Positions 14,099 to 21,502 of a DNA stretch of 22,326 nt are shown in pieces. Source of the stretch: Citricoccus sp. WCRC_4 (lineage in GTDB: Bacteria; Actinomycetota; Actinomycetes; Actinomycetales; Micrococcaceae); contig JAPFFX010000232.1 of NCBI GenBank assembly GCA_026645375.1, forward strand, positions 1-22,326. Direction: 5' to 3'. The notes beneath the pieces are model-generated. The model was not told the origin of the DNA, searched no databases, and was given only the letters and a program-made list of their open reading frames with translations. Made by a program: the position numbers and the translations under genes. Numbering within the stretch: the first letter of the stretch is position 1; the number at the start of each line of letters is the position of its first letter.

Positions 14099-15865
14099 GT
14101 GAGCACCACGCGCCAGTCCCGCCGTCCCCGCGGATCCTTCTCCGGGCGGATGACGGCGCTCCTGTTCGCCGCCGTGGCCGGCACACTCGTCATCTGCCTG
14201 CTGGCCATCGGCTGGCTCACGACCCAGCGCATCCACGACCAGGCGCAGCAGGAGGCCCTGGGCATCGCCCGCACGGTGGCCTCCATCCCGGAGGTGCGCG
14301 AGCTCGTCACCGAGCAGGCGGGCGAGGACGTCCTGGACGCCCGGGCACTCGTCATCGGCCCGTTGCAGTCCTCCCTCGAGGAGATCCGTCAGCGCACCGG
14401 TGCCCTGTTCGTGATCGCCACCGAGGACCGCGGATTGCGCCTGGCCCATCCCAACCCGGACCTGATCGGCCAGCGGGTCAGCACGGACCCGGTAGCGCTG
14501 TCCGGGGTGGAGGACACGTCCGCGGAGCGCGGCACCCTCGGCGAGTCCCTGCGTGCCAAGGTCCCCGTCTGGTCCCCGGACGGCTACCGCGTGGTGGGGG
14601 AGATCAGCGTCGGAGTGTCCGTGGCCGCCGTGGCCGGTGACGTCCGCCAGGCCGCGGCGTCCGTGGCCGTCGTCGGTCTGGGCGGCCTGGTGCTGGCCGC
14701 GGTGTCCTCCGTCTACCTGCAACGACGGTTGCGCCGGCTCACCCTCGGGCTGGAGCCTGAGGAGATCGCCGCCTCGGCGCGGGACCAGGCTGCCGTCCTC
14801 TACGGGGTGCAGGACGGGGTCATCGGCGTCAGCCCCGAGGGCGTCATCACCGTCCGCAACAAGGCCGCACGGCTCCTCCTGGGCCTGCCCCACCGCGCGG
14901 ACCGGGACGATGTGGTGGGCCGGCGCTATGACGAGGCCGGGCTGCCGCTGACGTTGACGGGCGCCGTCGCCGCCGCCCTGGACTCCGCCACCTCGTCCAC
15001 GGGCTTGCGCCTGTCGGTGGTCGAATCCTCCATGATCGCCTCCGTGGTCCCGGTGCGGCGGGGCGAAGTCGACCTGGGAGCGGTGGTGATGCTGCGGGAC
15101 ACGACGGCCGTGGAGGCCCTCGGAAGCCGGCTGGACGCCGTCGAGACCATGGCCTCCGCCCTGCGGGCGCAGCGGCATGAGTTCGCCAACCGTCTCCACG
15201 CCCTCTCCGGGTTGCTGTCCGCGGGGCATCTCGAGGAGGCCCGCGAGTTCCTGCAGCACGTCATCGACTCCGGCCCGATCCGTGACCCCGTCCCCGGGAT
15301 CGATGCCGTGCAGGACACCTTCCTGCGGGCCTTCATCGGGGCCAAGGGCGTGCAGGCCCACGAGCTCGGGGTGGAGGTCCGGGTGGGGGCGGAGACCTCC
15401 TTCTGGCAGACCGTGGTCGATCCGCAGGATGCCACGGCGGTGCTCGGCAACCTCTTGGACAATGCCGTCCGCGCCGCGCTGGAACGCCAGGCCCCGGGCG
15501 GGGACACGGTGATCGGGCACCCGGCAGACCCCTCCGGGCGTCCCTGGGTCGAGGTCGACCTGCTGGGCGACGGCGACACTCTGCACCTGGCCGTCGCAGA
15601 CTCCGGCGGCGGCGTGCCTGCGGGGCTGGACATCTTCGCCGCGGGGACCACCACCAGGGACGCCGGGGAGCACGAGGCCCACGGCCACGGGATGGGACTG
15701 TCGCTGGCGCGCAGGCTCGCGCGCCAGCGCGGAGGGGATGTGTGGTTGGCTGAACCCGGCACCACGGACGGCACCGGGGCCCTGTTCTGCGCCCGGCTCC
15801 CGGGGGTGCTGGCGGTCTCGGAACCGTCACTGGGACGCGCGACGCCGAAGGAGGCTCATCGATGA
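14099..15865 (+). CDS. CitA/DcuS-family sensor histidine kinase
   Basis: The protein is 588 residues from the GTG at 14099. TM1 lies at about 19-42 and TM2 at about 185-207, with an extracytoplasmic PAS-like sensor between them carrying the family signature RGLRLAHPNPDLIGQRV (111-127). This is followed by a cytoplasmic PAS domain (about 226-335), a SpoOB-type dimerisation helix LRAQRHEFANRLHALSGLL with the phospho-acceptor His360, and an HATPase domain with LGNLLDNAV (449-457), DSGGGVP and GHGMGLSLARRLA. Relatives sense citrate or C4-dicarboxylates by direct binding. The adjacent divergent CitMHS transporter makes citrate the best guess. Its stop overlaps the regulator start by 4 bp (ATGA). 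It could be a DcuS-like dicarboxylate sensor instead. Confidence 0.92.
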   Translation: MSTTRQSRRPRGSFSGRMTALLFAAVAGTLVICLLAIGWLTTQRIHDQAQQEALGIARTVASIPEVRELVTEQAGEDVLDARALVIGPLQSSLEEIRQRTGALFVIATEDRGLRLAHPNPDLIGQRVSTDPVALSGVEDTSAERGTLGESLRAKVPVWSPDGYRVVGEISVGVSVAAVAGDVRQAAASVAVVGLGGLVLAAVSSVYLQRRLRRLTLGLEPEEIAASARDQAAVLYGVQDGVIGVSPEGVITVRNKAARLLLGLPHRADRDDVVGRRYDEAGLPLTLTGAVAAALDSATSSTGLRLSVVESSMIASVVPVRRGEVDLGAVVMLRDTTAVEALGSRLDAVETMASALRAQRHEFANRLHALSGLLSAGHLEEAREFLQHVIDSGPIRDPVPGIDAVQDTFLRAFIGAKGVQAHELGVEVRVGAETSFWQTVVDPQDATAVLGNLLDNAVRAALERQAPGGDTVIGHPADPSGRPWVEVDLLGDGDTLHLAVADSGGGVPAGLDIFAAGTTTRDAGEHEAHGHGMGLSLARRLARQRGGDVWLAEPGTTDGTGALFCARLPGVLAVSEPSLGRATPKEAHR

Positions 15866-16554
15866 CGGCACTGGAGGACCGGGGAGGCGACTTCCGGGTG
15901 CTCGTGGTGGACGACGACTTCCGGGTCGCCTCCCTGCACGCGGGCTACGTGGACGCGGTGCCCGGCTTCACGGCCCTGCCGCCGGTGAACGACGCCCGCG
16001 TGGTGGTCCGGACGGTCGCGGACGCTACGCCGGACCTGGTGCTGCTGGACCTCTACCTGCCGCACGTCTCCGGGCTGGACCTGCTCAAGGCGCTGGACGT
16101 GGACGCCTTCGTCCTCAGCGCCTCCGGCGAGGGGGAGTCCGTCCGGACGGCCCTGCGGCGCGGCGCGCTCTCCTACCTGGTCAAGCCGTTCGAGGAGAAG
16201 GCGCTCGCTGACCGGCTGCGGGCCTACGCCCGGTACAGGCGGCTGCTGGCCGCCGGGACCCACGACCAGGTGGCGATCGACCGTGCGCGCCGCGTCCTGC
16301 TGGCCGAAGCCGAACAGGCTCCGCCGTCGGCGGCCGCCACCACGGAGCAGTCGGTGCTGGAGACCGTCAACGGAGCCGTCGAGGACCTGACCGTGATGGA
16401 GGTGGCGGAGGCCGTCGGGATCTCCCGGGCCACGGCTCAGCGGTACCTGTCCCACCTGGCTCAGACCGGCCAGATCACCCTGGGATTGCGCTACGGTGCC
16501 CGGGGCCGGCCGGAGCACCGCTACGGCCCGCTGGACCCGATCGCCAGGGGCTGA
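15862..16554 (+). CDS. CitB/DcuR-family response regulator
   Basis: The 230-residue protein has an N-terminal receiver with acidic VVDDD (16-19), phospho-acceptor Asp63 in LVLLDLYLP, and Lys108 in SYLVKPF. A linker rich in Ala/Pro/Thr leads to a winged-helix DNA-binding domain of the CitB type: LTVMEVAEAVGISRATAQRYLSHLAQTGQITLGLRYGARGRPEHRY. It is translationally coupled to the upstream sensor kinase, so they form one two-component pair. The most likely target is the divergent citM promoter, possibly through the CATT repeats near 14000. Only 7 nt separate its stop from the stop of the convergent downstream gene. Confidence 0.93.
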   Translation: MTALEDRGGDFRVLVVDDDFRVASLHAGYVDAVPGFTALPPVNDARVVVRTVADATPDLVLLDLYLPHVSGLDLLKALDVDAFVLSASGEGESVRTALRRGALSYLVKPFEEKALADRLRAYARYRRLLAAGTHDQVAIDRARRVLLAEAEQAPPSAAATTEQSVLETVNGAVEDLTVMEVAEAVGISRATAQRYLSHLAQTGQITLGLRYGARGRPEHRYGPLDPIARG

Positions 16555-16561
16555 GCCGGCC

Positions 16562-17506
16562 TCACGGGCGATCGCCCGGGCCCCGGACGTCCTCCAGGGC
16601 TGCCAGGGCCTCCAGGAGCCGGCGGCGGAGGACGGTGGACTCCTCGGCGAAGCGGCGCTGGTGCCGCACGTACTCCGCGCGCCCTGCCGGCGTCTCGATC
16701 CGGATCGGTTCCAGTCCCCAGTCGGCCAGGTCGTAGGGTGAGGCGCGCATGTCCATGGTCCGGATCCGCCAGGCCAGCTCGAAGCAGTCGGCCACGAGGT
16801 CCGAACCGACCACCGGCAACAGCTTGTAGCTCCACTTGTAGAGGTCCATGTTCGCGTGCAGGCAGCCGGGCTGCTCCATCTCGACCTGCGTGGCCCGGGT
16901 GGGCTGCAACTCATTCAGCGGCGCGGCCTCGGGGGCGTAGAAGCGGAAGGCGTCGAAGTGCGTGCAGGAGATCCGGTTCCGCTCGACCACCTCGTTGGTC
17001 CCCTCGGCGCCGAGCCGCAGGGGCACCGTGGAGTGCCGCATTCCGTGGACCTCCGACCGATAGGCCATGGCCCACTCGTGCAGGCCGAAGCACGCGAGCC
17101 GGGCCGGCCGCTGCACGGTGGCCCCCAGGATCCGGTGGGCGAACTCGACCATCGACCCCCGCCGGTCGAGGAATGTCCCCACGTCGACCGTCCAGCCGCC
17201 CGCCGGCAGCCCGGGACGTGGATCGACCCGGCGGTAGAAGCGCCAGCCGCCGGAGGCGTCCGCGGGGGATGCGCCGGGGTCTGCGGCCAGCACGACGCCG
17301 GCCCCCGGGTGCCAGCGTTCGAGGGCGCCGGGGGTGAGCGAGTAGTAGGAGAAGAGGAAGTCGTGGACCGGGTGCCGGACCCCCGCCGAGTGCAGGTCCC
17401 TCAGGGGTGCGGTGTAGGCGCTGATGCGCTGCCGGTGGGACTCCGCGCGGCTCCGCCACTGCTGCGGGGGCAGCACGGACAGGCCATCGAGGCGGAGAGG
17501 GGGCAC
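16562..17506 (-). CDS. Conserved actinobacterial protein, often labelled 3-methyladenine DNA glycosylase (function unproven)
   Basis: The product is 314 residues from the GTG at 17506. I recognise it as a conserved actinobacterial protein with KHP/RHPVHDFLFSYYS (here RHPVHDFLFSYYS), CFGLHEWAMAYRSE, ISCTHFDAFRFYAPEAAPLNELQPTR, EQPGCLHANMDLYKWSYKL and MRASPYDLADWG motifs. Databases commonly carry the name 3-methyladenine DNA glycosylase for it, but I see no helix-hairpin-helix or AAG-type glycosylase motif. The many conserved His, Cys, Asp and Trp residues suggest an enzyme. A frame opens at 17536, but TATCCT 6 nt before the GTG at 17506 argues for the later start. There is no signal peptide or TM helix. 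Confidence 0.75.
   Translation of the reverse strand: MPPLRLDGLSVLPPQQWRSRAESHRQRISAYTAPLRDLHSAGVRHPVHDFLFSYYSLTPGALERWHPGAGVVLAADPGASPADASGGWRFYRRVDPRPGLPAGGWTVDVGTFLDRRGSMVEFAHRILGATVQRPARLACFGLHEWAMAYRSEVHGMRHSTVPLRLGAEGTNEVVERNRISCTHFDAFRFYAPEAAPLNELQPTRATQVEMEQPGCLHANMDLYKWSYKLLPVVGSDLVADCFELAWRIRTMDMRASPYDLADWGLEPIRIETPAGRAEYVRHQRRFAEESTVLRRRLLEALAALEDVRGPGDRP
16565..16578. terminator. 14-bp palindrome at the convergent 3' ends of the regulator and the 16562-17506 gene
   Basis: CGGGCGATCGCCCG is a perfect palindrome 10 nt past the response-regulator stop, inside the last codons of the opposing gene. It is a weak candidate terminator for the two-component operon. Confidence 0.3.
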
Positions 17507-17512
17507 CCGTCC

Positions 17513-17518
17513 AGGATA
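17513..17518 (-). promoter_or_regulatory. Leaderless-type -10 box (TATCCT) for the 16562-17506 gene
   Basis: TATCCT is followed by 6 nt and a GTG at 17506 on the minus strand. Confidence 0.55.
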
Positions 17519-17642
17519 GTCGCTGGACGGGCGCACCTGCGGGGACCGGACGGGCCGGAAGGCGGGGCCGACAAGCGACCATGACGCATCGTCCCCTGTA
17601 AAAGATGTGTTTCAAGCCTTCCGCCGAGACCCCGGACTCAGG

Positions 17643-17648
17643 TAATCT
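17643..17648 (+). promoter_or_regulatory. Candidate -10 box (TAATCT) for the secreted protease gene
   Basis: TAATCT lies about 160 nt upstream of the ATG in a local AT-richer patch. No -35 hexamer is evident at the normal distance. Confidence 0.35.
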
Positions 17649-17806
17649 TCGGTCATCCCCATCCTGTGGTCGGCATCACTTCCACCGTCTCTACGTGCGC
17701 CCCGGGGCCTCGTGCCCGTCTCGCGGAGCAGGCGCATTCCCCGGCGACAGGATCAGCCGGGCATGATCGTGCCCGGTTCGCACCTTGGTGAGGAAGGCCA
17801 AGCTAC

Positions 17807-20800
17807 ATGTCAGAGAAATCCAGAGGCCGGCGCCGCTCGCTCATGGCCTTCGCGGCCGGACTGCCCCTCGTGGCCGGTTCGTTCCTGCTCCCCGGCGCCC
17901 AGGCCGCGCCCGATGCCGGCGGCCTCGACGCCGGTTCGGTGGACTCCGTGCTGCAGTCGGCGGTGCAGGAGTACAAGGACGGCAAGTACTTCGTCGTCCT
18001 CAAGGACGATCCCGCCCTGACCTACACGGGTGGTGAGAAGGACCTGGCCCCGACGGCCGCCCCGAAGGGCACGTTCAACCCGAACTCGGCCCACGTGCGC
18101 AAGTACGAGCAGTTCCTGGAGGGCAAGCAGGAGAAGGTCGCGGCGGTGGAGGACGTCGAGGTGGACCAGTCCTTCTCCGTGGCGCTGAACGCCTTCACGG
18201 CGGACCTCACGGCCGAGCAGGCCCTGGACCTGTCGCGTCACCCGGACGTGCTCGGCGTCGCCGAGAACACGCAGGCGGCCCCGGACTACTCCTCCGTGGA
18301 GTTCCTCGACCTGCCGGGCCGCAAGGGCACCTGGAAGGACACCTACAAGGGCGTGAAGAACGCGGGCAAGGGCGTGGTGGTCGGCGTGATCGACACCGGC
18401 TACTTCCCGGACCAGGACATGCTGGCGGGCGATCCGGTCAAGGCGCTGCCGGGCCGGAAGAAGCCGAAGGTGGGGGAGCCGTACCTGACCGCCGACGGTG
18501 GGATCGCCATGCTCAAGTCCGACGGCACCACCTTCCGGGGCGAGTGCGAGCCCGGCGAGGACTTCACCGGCCAGGAGTGCAACTCCAAGGTGCTCTCGGC
18601 GCGGTACTACTCGGAGGACTTCGAGCGCTTCGTCCCCATCGAGAAGCGGGACCCCAATGAGCGGCTGTCCCCGATCGACATCGGTTCCCACGGCACTCAC
18701 ACCGCCACCACTGCGGCGGGCAACGACGGCGTGGACCAGGTCATGAACGGCGGTGACTACGGTGAGGGCTCCGGCGTGGCGCCGGAGGCCAAGGTGGCCG
18801 TCTACAAGATCTGCTGGGAGGACACCGACCCGGACACCGGTGGCTGCTACTCCTCGGCCTCCGTGGAGGCGATCGAGCAGGCCATCGTGGACAACGTGGA
18901 CGTGCTGAACTACTCCATCTCCGGCAACAACACGTCCGTGGTGGACCCCGTGTCCCTGGCCTTCAAGTCCGCGGCGGCGGCGGGCATCTTCGTCTCCGCC
19001 TCCGCCGGCAACTCCGGACCCGACGCCAACACGGTCAACCATTCCGCCCCCTGGCTGACCTCCGTGGCCGCCCAGACCTTCTCCAACGAGCTGACGGGCA
19101 CCGTGGAGTTCGAGGACGGCACCAAGGTCCGCGGCGTCTCGTCCATGGTCGAGGGGGCTGGCCCGGCCGACGTCGTGCTCTCGAGCGAGATCGCCAAGGC
19201 CGGTGCCGCGGCCGAGGACGCCCGGCTCTGCGCGGTGGGCGCCCTGGACCCCGGGGCGGCCGCCGGCAAGATCGTGGTGTGCGACCGTGGCGTGACGGCT
19301 CGCGTGGACAAGTCCAAGGCCGTGGCCGAGGCCGGTGGCGTGGGCATGATCCTCGTCAACGTCGGTGGCGGTTCCGAGGATGCCGACCTGCACTCCGTGC
19401 CCACGGTGCACACCTCCGATGAATCCGTCCGGGAGCTCGTGGCCACGACGGACCTGAAGGCGAGCCTCGTCCCCGGTGACACCACCGGGCTGGAGGCACA
19501 GCCGGTCCCGCAGATCGCCGGATTCTCCTCGCGCGGTCCGTCCAATGCGGTCAACTCCGACCTGCTGAAGCCGGACATCGCCGCACCGGGCGTCAACGTC
19601 ATCGCCGGTGTCTCCCCGCTGGACCCGACCTACAACGGCAACGAGTACGGCCTGATGTCCGGGACCTCCATGGCGGCCCCGAACCTGGCCGGCATGGCCG
19701 CCCTGATGTACGGGAAGTACCCGAAGTGGTCACCGATGGCCGTCAAGTCGGCCATGATGACCTCCACCCAGGACGTGTACAACGCTGACGGTTCCGCCAA
19801 CCTGGACAACTTCGCCACCGGTGCCGGCTCCGCGGACCCCGAGGCGATGGCCGGCCCGGGGCTGGTCTACGACTCGAACGACCAGCACTGGAACAAGTTC
19901 CTGACCGGTGAGATCGGCGCCCGGGACGTCAACGTCCCGTCCTACGCCGTCTCCGACGTGGCCGGCTCGGCCACCGTGACCCGGACCCTGACGGCCACGG
20001 AGAACGGCCGCTGGTCCTTCTCCGCGGAGGTCCCCGGGTTCACGGTGACCGCCTCCCCGGCCACGCTGAACCTGAAGAAGGGCAAGTCCGCCACCGTCAA
20101 GGTCACCTTCACCCGGGACGGTGCGGAGGCGAACACGTGGCAGCACGGCTCGCTGACGTGGTCCGGCGGCAAGAGGCGCTCCCCGGACGTCACCTCCCCG
20201 GTGACGCTGCGGGCCGTGGACGTGGCCGCCGAGTCGGCGATCGAGGGCACCGGTGCCGAGGGGTCGGCGGAGGTCACGCTGACCGGTGGCATCACCGGCA
20301 CCGTGGCTCCGACCGTCCTGGGATTGGGCAAGGCCGCCGAGGAGGTCTTCGCCAAGGTGCCGGGCCCGTTGAAGGGTGGCACCGATGCCTCCAACCAGCT
20401 GTCCCTGACCGCGGTCGAGCCGGGAACCACCACCGTCAGCTGGCACCTGCAGGCCGGTGACGAGGCCGCCGACTGGGACATGTTCGTGATCACCCCGGAC
20501 AACCGGACCCTGCAGGTCGCCACCGCCTCCGCCTCCGAGCAGTTGACGCTGAGCGATCCGGCCCCGGGCAACTACTACGTGGTCTCGAACCTGTACTCGT
20601 CCCCGGACGGGGCAGCCAGCCCGGCCACGCTGAGCACGGTGAAGACCAAGGGAGATGCCGGCAACCTGAGCCTCTCCGAGGACCAGGTGGCTCTGACCCA
20701 GGGTGAGGACACCACGGTGACCGCCTCCTGGGGCGGGCTGACGGAAGGCACGTGGCACGGGCTCATCACCTGGGTCCCCGGGACCGCCACCGCCGTCTCG

Positions 20801-20911
20801 GTGACCGTGGGCCCGGATGGGAAGGCCGCGGTGACGGATTCGGCCGGCACCGTGCTGACTCCGGAGGACGTCGAGCAGGCACCGCTGTCCGACCTGGTGA
20901 GGGAGCAGTGA
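17807..20911 (+). CDS. Secreted subtilisin-like serine protease (S8 family) with PA, Fn3-like and PPC-like domains
   Basis: The 1034-residue preproprotein starts with a Sec signal: basic KSRGRRR, a hydrophobic core and GAQA-APD, cleaved near residue 33. An I9-type inhibitor prodomain spans about 60-155 (YFVVLKDDPAL to HPDVLGVAENTQ). The catalytic domain contains Asp196 (VVGVIDTG), His295 (GSHGTHTA), oxyanion Asn402 (SAGNSGPDAN) and Ser621 (SGTSMAAPNLAG). A PA domain is inserted at about 450-550. After it come an Fn3-like domain (about 715-800) and a PPC-like beta domain (about 860-940, DWDMFVITPDNRTL). There is no LPxTG or terminal TM helix, so release into the medium is expected. AGGAAGG lies 9 nt before the ATG. 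It is a single gene and its natural substrate is unknown. Confidence 0.95.
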   Translation: MSEKSRGRRRSLMAFAAGLPLVAGSFLLPGAQAAPDAGGLDAGSVDSVLQSAVQEYKDGKYFVVLKDDPALTYTGGEKDLAPTAAPKGTFNPNSAHVRKYEQFLEGKQEKVAAVEDVEVDQSFSVALNAFTADLTAEQALDLSRHPDVLGVAENTQAAPDYSSVEFLDLPGRKGTWKDTYKGVKNAGKGVVVGVIDTGYFPDQDMLAGDPVKALPGRKKPKVGEPYLTADGGIAMLKSDGTTFRGECEPGEDFTGQECNSKVLSARYYSEDFERFVPIEKRDPNERLSPIDIGSHGTHTATTAAGNDGVDQVMNGGDYGEGSGVAPEAKVAVYKICWEDTDPDTGGCYSSASVEAIEQAIVDNVDVLNYSISGNNTSVVDPVSLAFKSAAAAGIFVSASAGNSGPDANTVNHSAPWLTSVAAQTFSNELTGTVEFEDGTKVRGVSSMVEGAGPADVVLSSEIAKAGAAAEDARLCAVGALDPGAAAGKIVVCDRGVTARVDKSKAVAEAGGVGMILVNVGGGSEDADLHSVPTVHTSDESVRELVATTDLKASLVPGDTTGLEAQPVPQIAGFSSRGPSNAVNSDLLKPDIAAPGVNVIAGVSPLDPTYNGNEYGLMSGTSMAAPNLAGMAALMYGKYPKWSPMAVKSAMMTSTQDVYNADGSANLDNFATGAGSADPEAMAGPGLVYDSNDQHWNKFLTGEIGARDVNVPSYAVSDVAGSATVTRTLTATENGRWSFSAEVPGFTVTASPATLNLKKGKSATVKVTFTRDGAEANTWQHGSLTWSGGKRRSPDVTSPVTLRAVDVAAESAIEGTGAEGSAEVTLTGGITGTVAPTVLGLGKAAEEVFAKVPGPLKGGTDASNQLSLTAVEPGTTTVSWHLQAGDEAADWDMFVITPDNRTLQVATASASEQLTLSDPAPGNYYVVSNLYSSPDGAASPATLSTVKTKGDAGNLSLSEDQVALTQGEDTTVTASWGGLTEGTWHGLITWVPGTATAVSVTVGPDGKAAVTDSAGTVLTPEDVEQAPLSDLVREQ

Positions 20912-20932
20912 CCCGCCACTGAACCGGTTAAG

Positions 20933-20972
20933 ACGGCAAGGCCCCGGACCGATCGGTCCGGGGCCTTGCCGT
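20933..20972. terminator. 40-bp perfect palindrome, bidirectional terminator between protease and lysC
   Basis: Two 20-bp arms (ACGGCAAGGCCCCGGACCGA and its complement) meet with no spacer. It lies 21 nt after the protease stop and 11 nt beyond the lysC stop, so it can end transcription from both sides. Confidence 0.88.
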
Positions 20973-20983
20973 GTCAGTCGTGC

Positions 20984-21502
20984 TCAGCGGCCGGTGCCGC
21001 CGTAGACCGTGGCCTCTTCGTCCGCGTCGAGGTTGAAGGCCTGGTGCACGGCACTCACGGCGGTGTCCAGCATGTCCTCACGGGTGATGATCGAGATGCG
21101 GATCTCCGAGGTGGAGATCATGTCGATGTTCACCCCGGCCTGGTGCAGCGCCTCGAAGAACCGGGCGGAGACGCCGGGATTCGACCGCATGCCGCCGCCC
21201 ACGAGGGAGAGCTTGCCGATGTGTGGGTTCAGCAGGATGTCCTCGAAGCCAATCTCCTCCTGGGCCGCACGCAGGGCCTCGGTGGCCTGCTTGCCCTCGG
21301 TGATGGGCAGCGTGAAGGAGATGTCCGAGCGGCCGGTCTCCACCCGCGGGACGTTCTGGACGATCATGTCGATGTTCACGTTGGCGGAGGAGATCACGTT
21401 GAAGACCTCCGCCGCCTTGCCCGGGACGTCCGGGACGCCGTAGACGGTGATCTTGCCCTCGGAGCGGTCGTGGGCGACGCCGGAGACGATCGGCTGTTCC
21501 AT
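20984..21502 (-). CDS. lysC: Putative aspartokinase beta subunit from an internal start in lysC
   Basis: The in-frame ATG at 21502 (Met257, MEQPIVSGVAHDR) is preceded by a strong Shine-Dalgarno, AGGAAGG, 7 nt upstream (21510-21516). The resulting 172-residue protein consists of the two ACT domains and has the same length as the Corynebacterium glutamicum LysC beta subunit, which is made this way and joins an alpha2beta2 enzyme. Expression here is inferred. Confidence 0.6.
   Translation of the reverse strand: MEQPIVSGVAHDRSEGKITVYGVPDVPGKAAEVFNVISSANVNIDMIVQNVPRVETGRSDISFTLPITEGKQATEALRAAQEEIGFEDILLNPHIGKLSLVGGGMRSNPGVSARFFEALHQAGVNIDMISTSEIRISIITREDMLDTAVSAVHQAFNLDADEEATVYGGTGR

Larger units (their letters stand above)
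17507..17806. other. 300-nt divergent intergenic region and protease leader
   Basis: The left end holds the leaderless-type -10 of the minus-strand gene. A patch of lower GC (about 17597-17650) includes TAATCT (17643-17648), a candidate -10 for the protease that would give a leader of about 150 nt. Nearer the gene is a hairpin, CCGGGCA-TGATCG-TGCCCGG (17757-17776), followed by the Shine-Dalgarno AGGAAGG (17791-17797) 9 nt before the ATG. I see no gene and no known riboswitch consensus. Confidence 0.6.

Noticed and set aside
17597..17806. Possible c-di-AMP (ydaO/yuaA) riboswitch before the protease, since such elements precede secreted cell-wall enzymes in actinobacteria
   Set aside because: The conserved blocks of that motif (GGGGAACC-like, GGGGTGAATC-like and CAGCTAACC-like segments) are not present.
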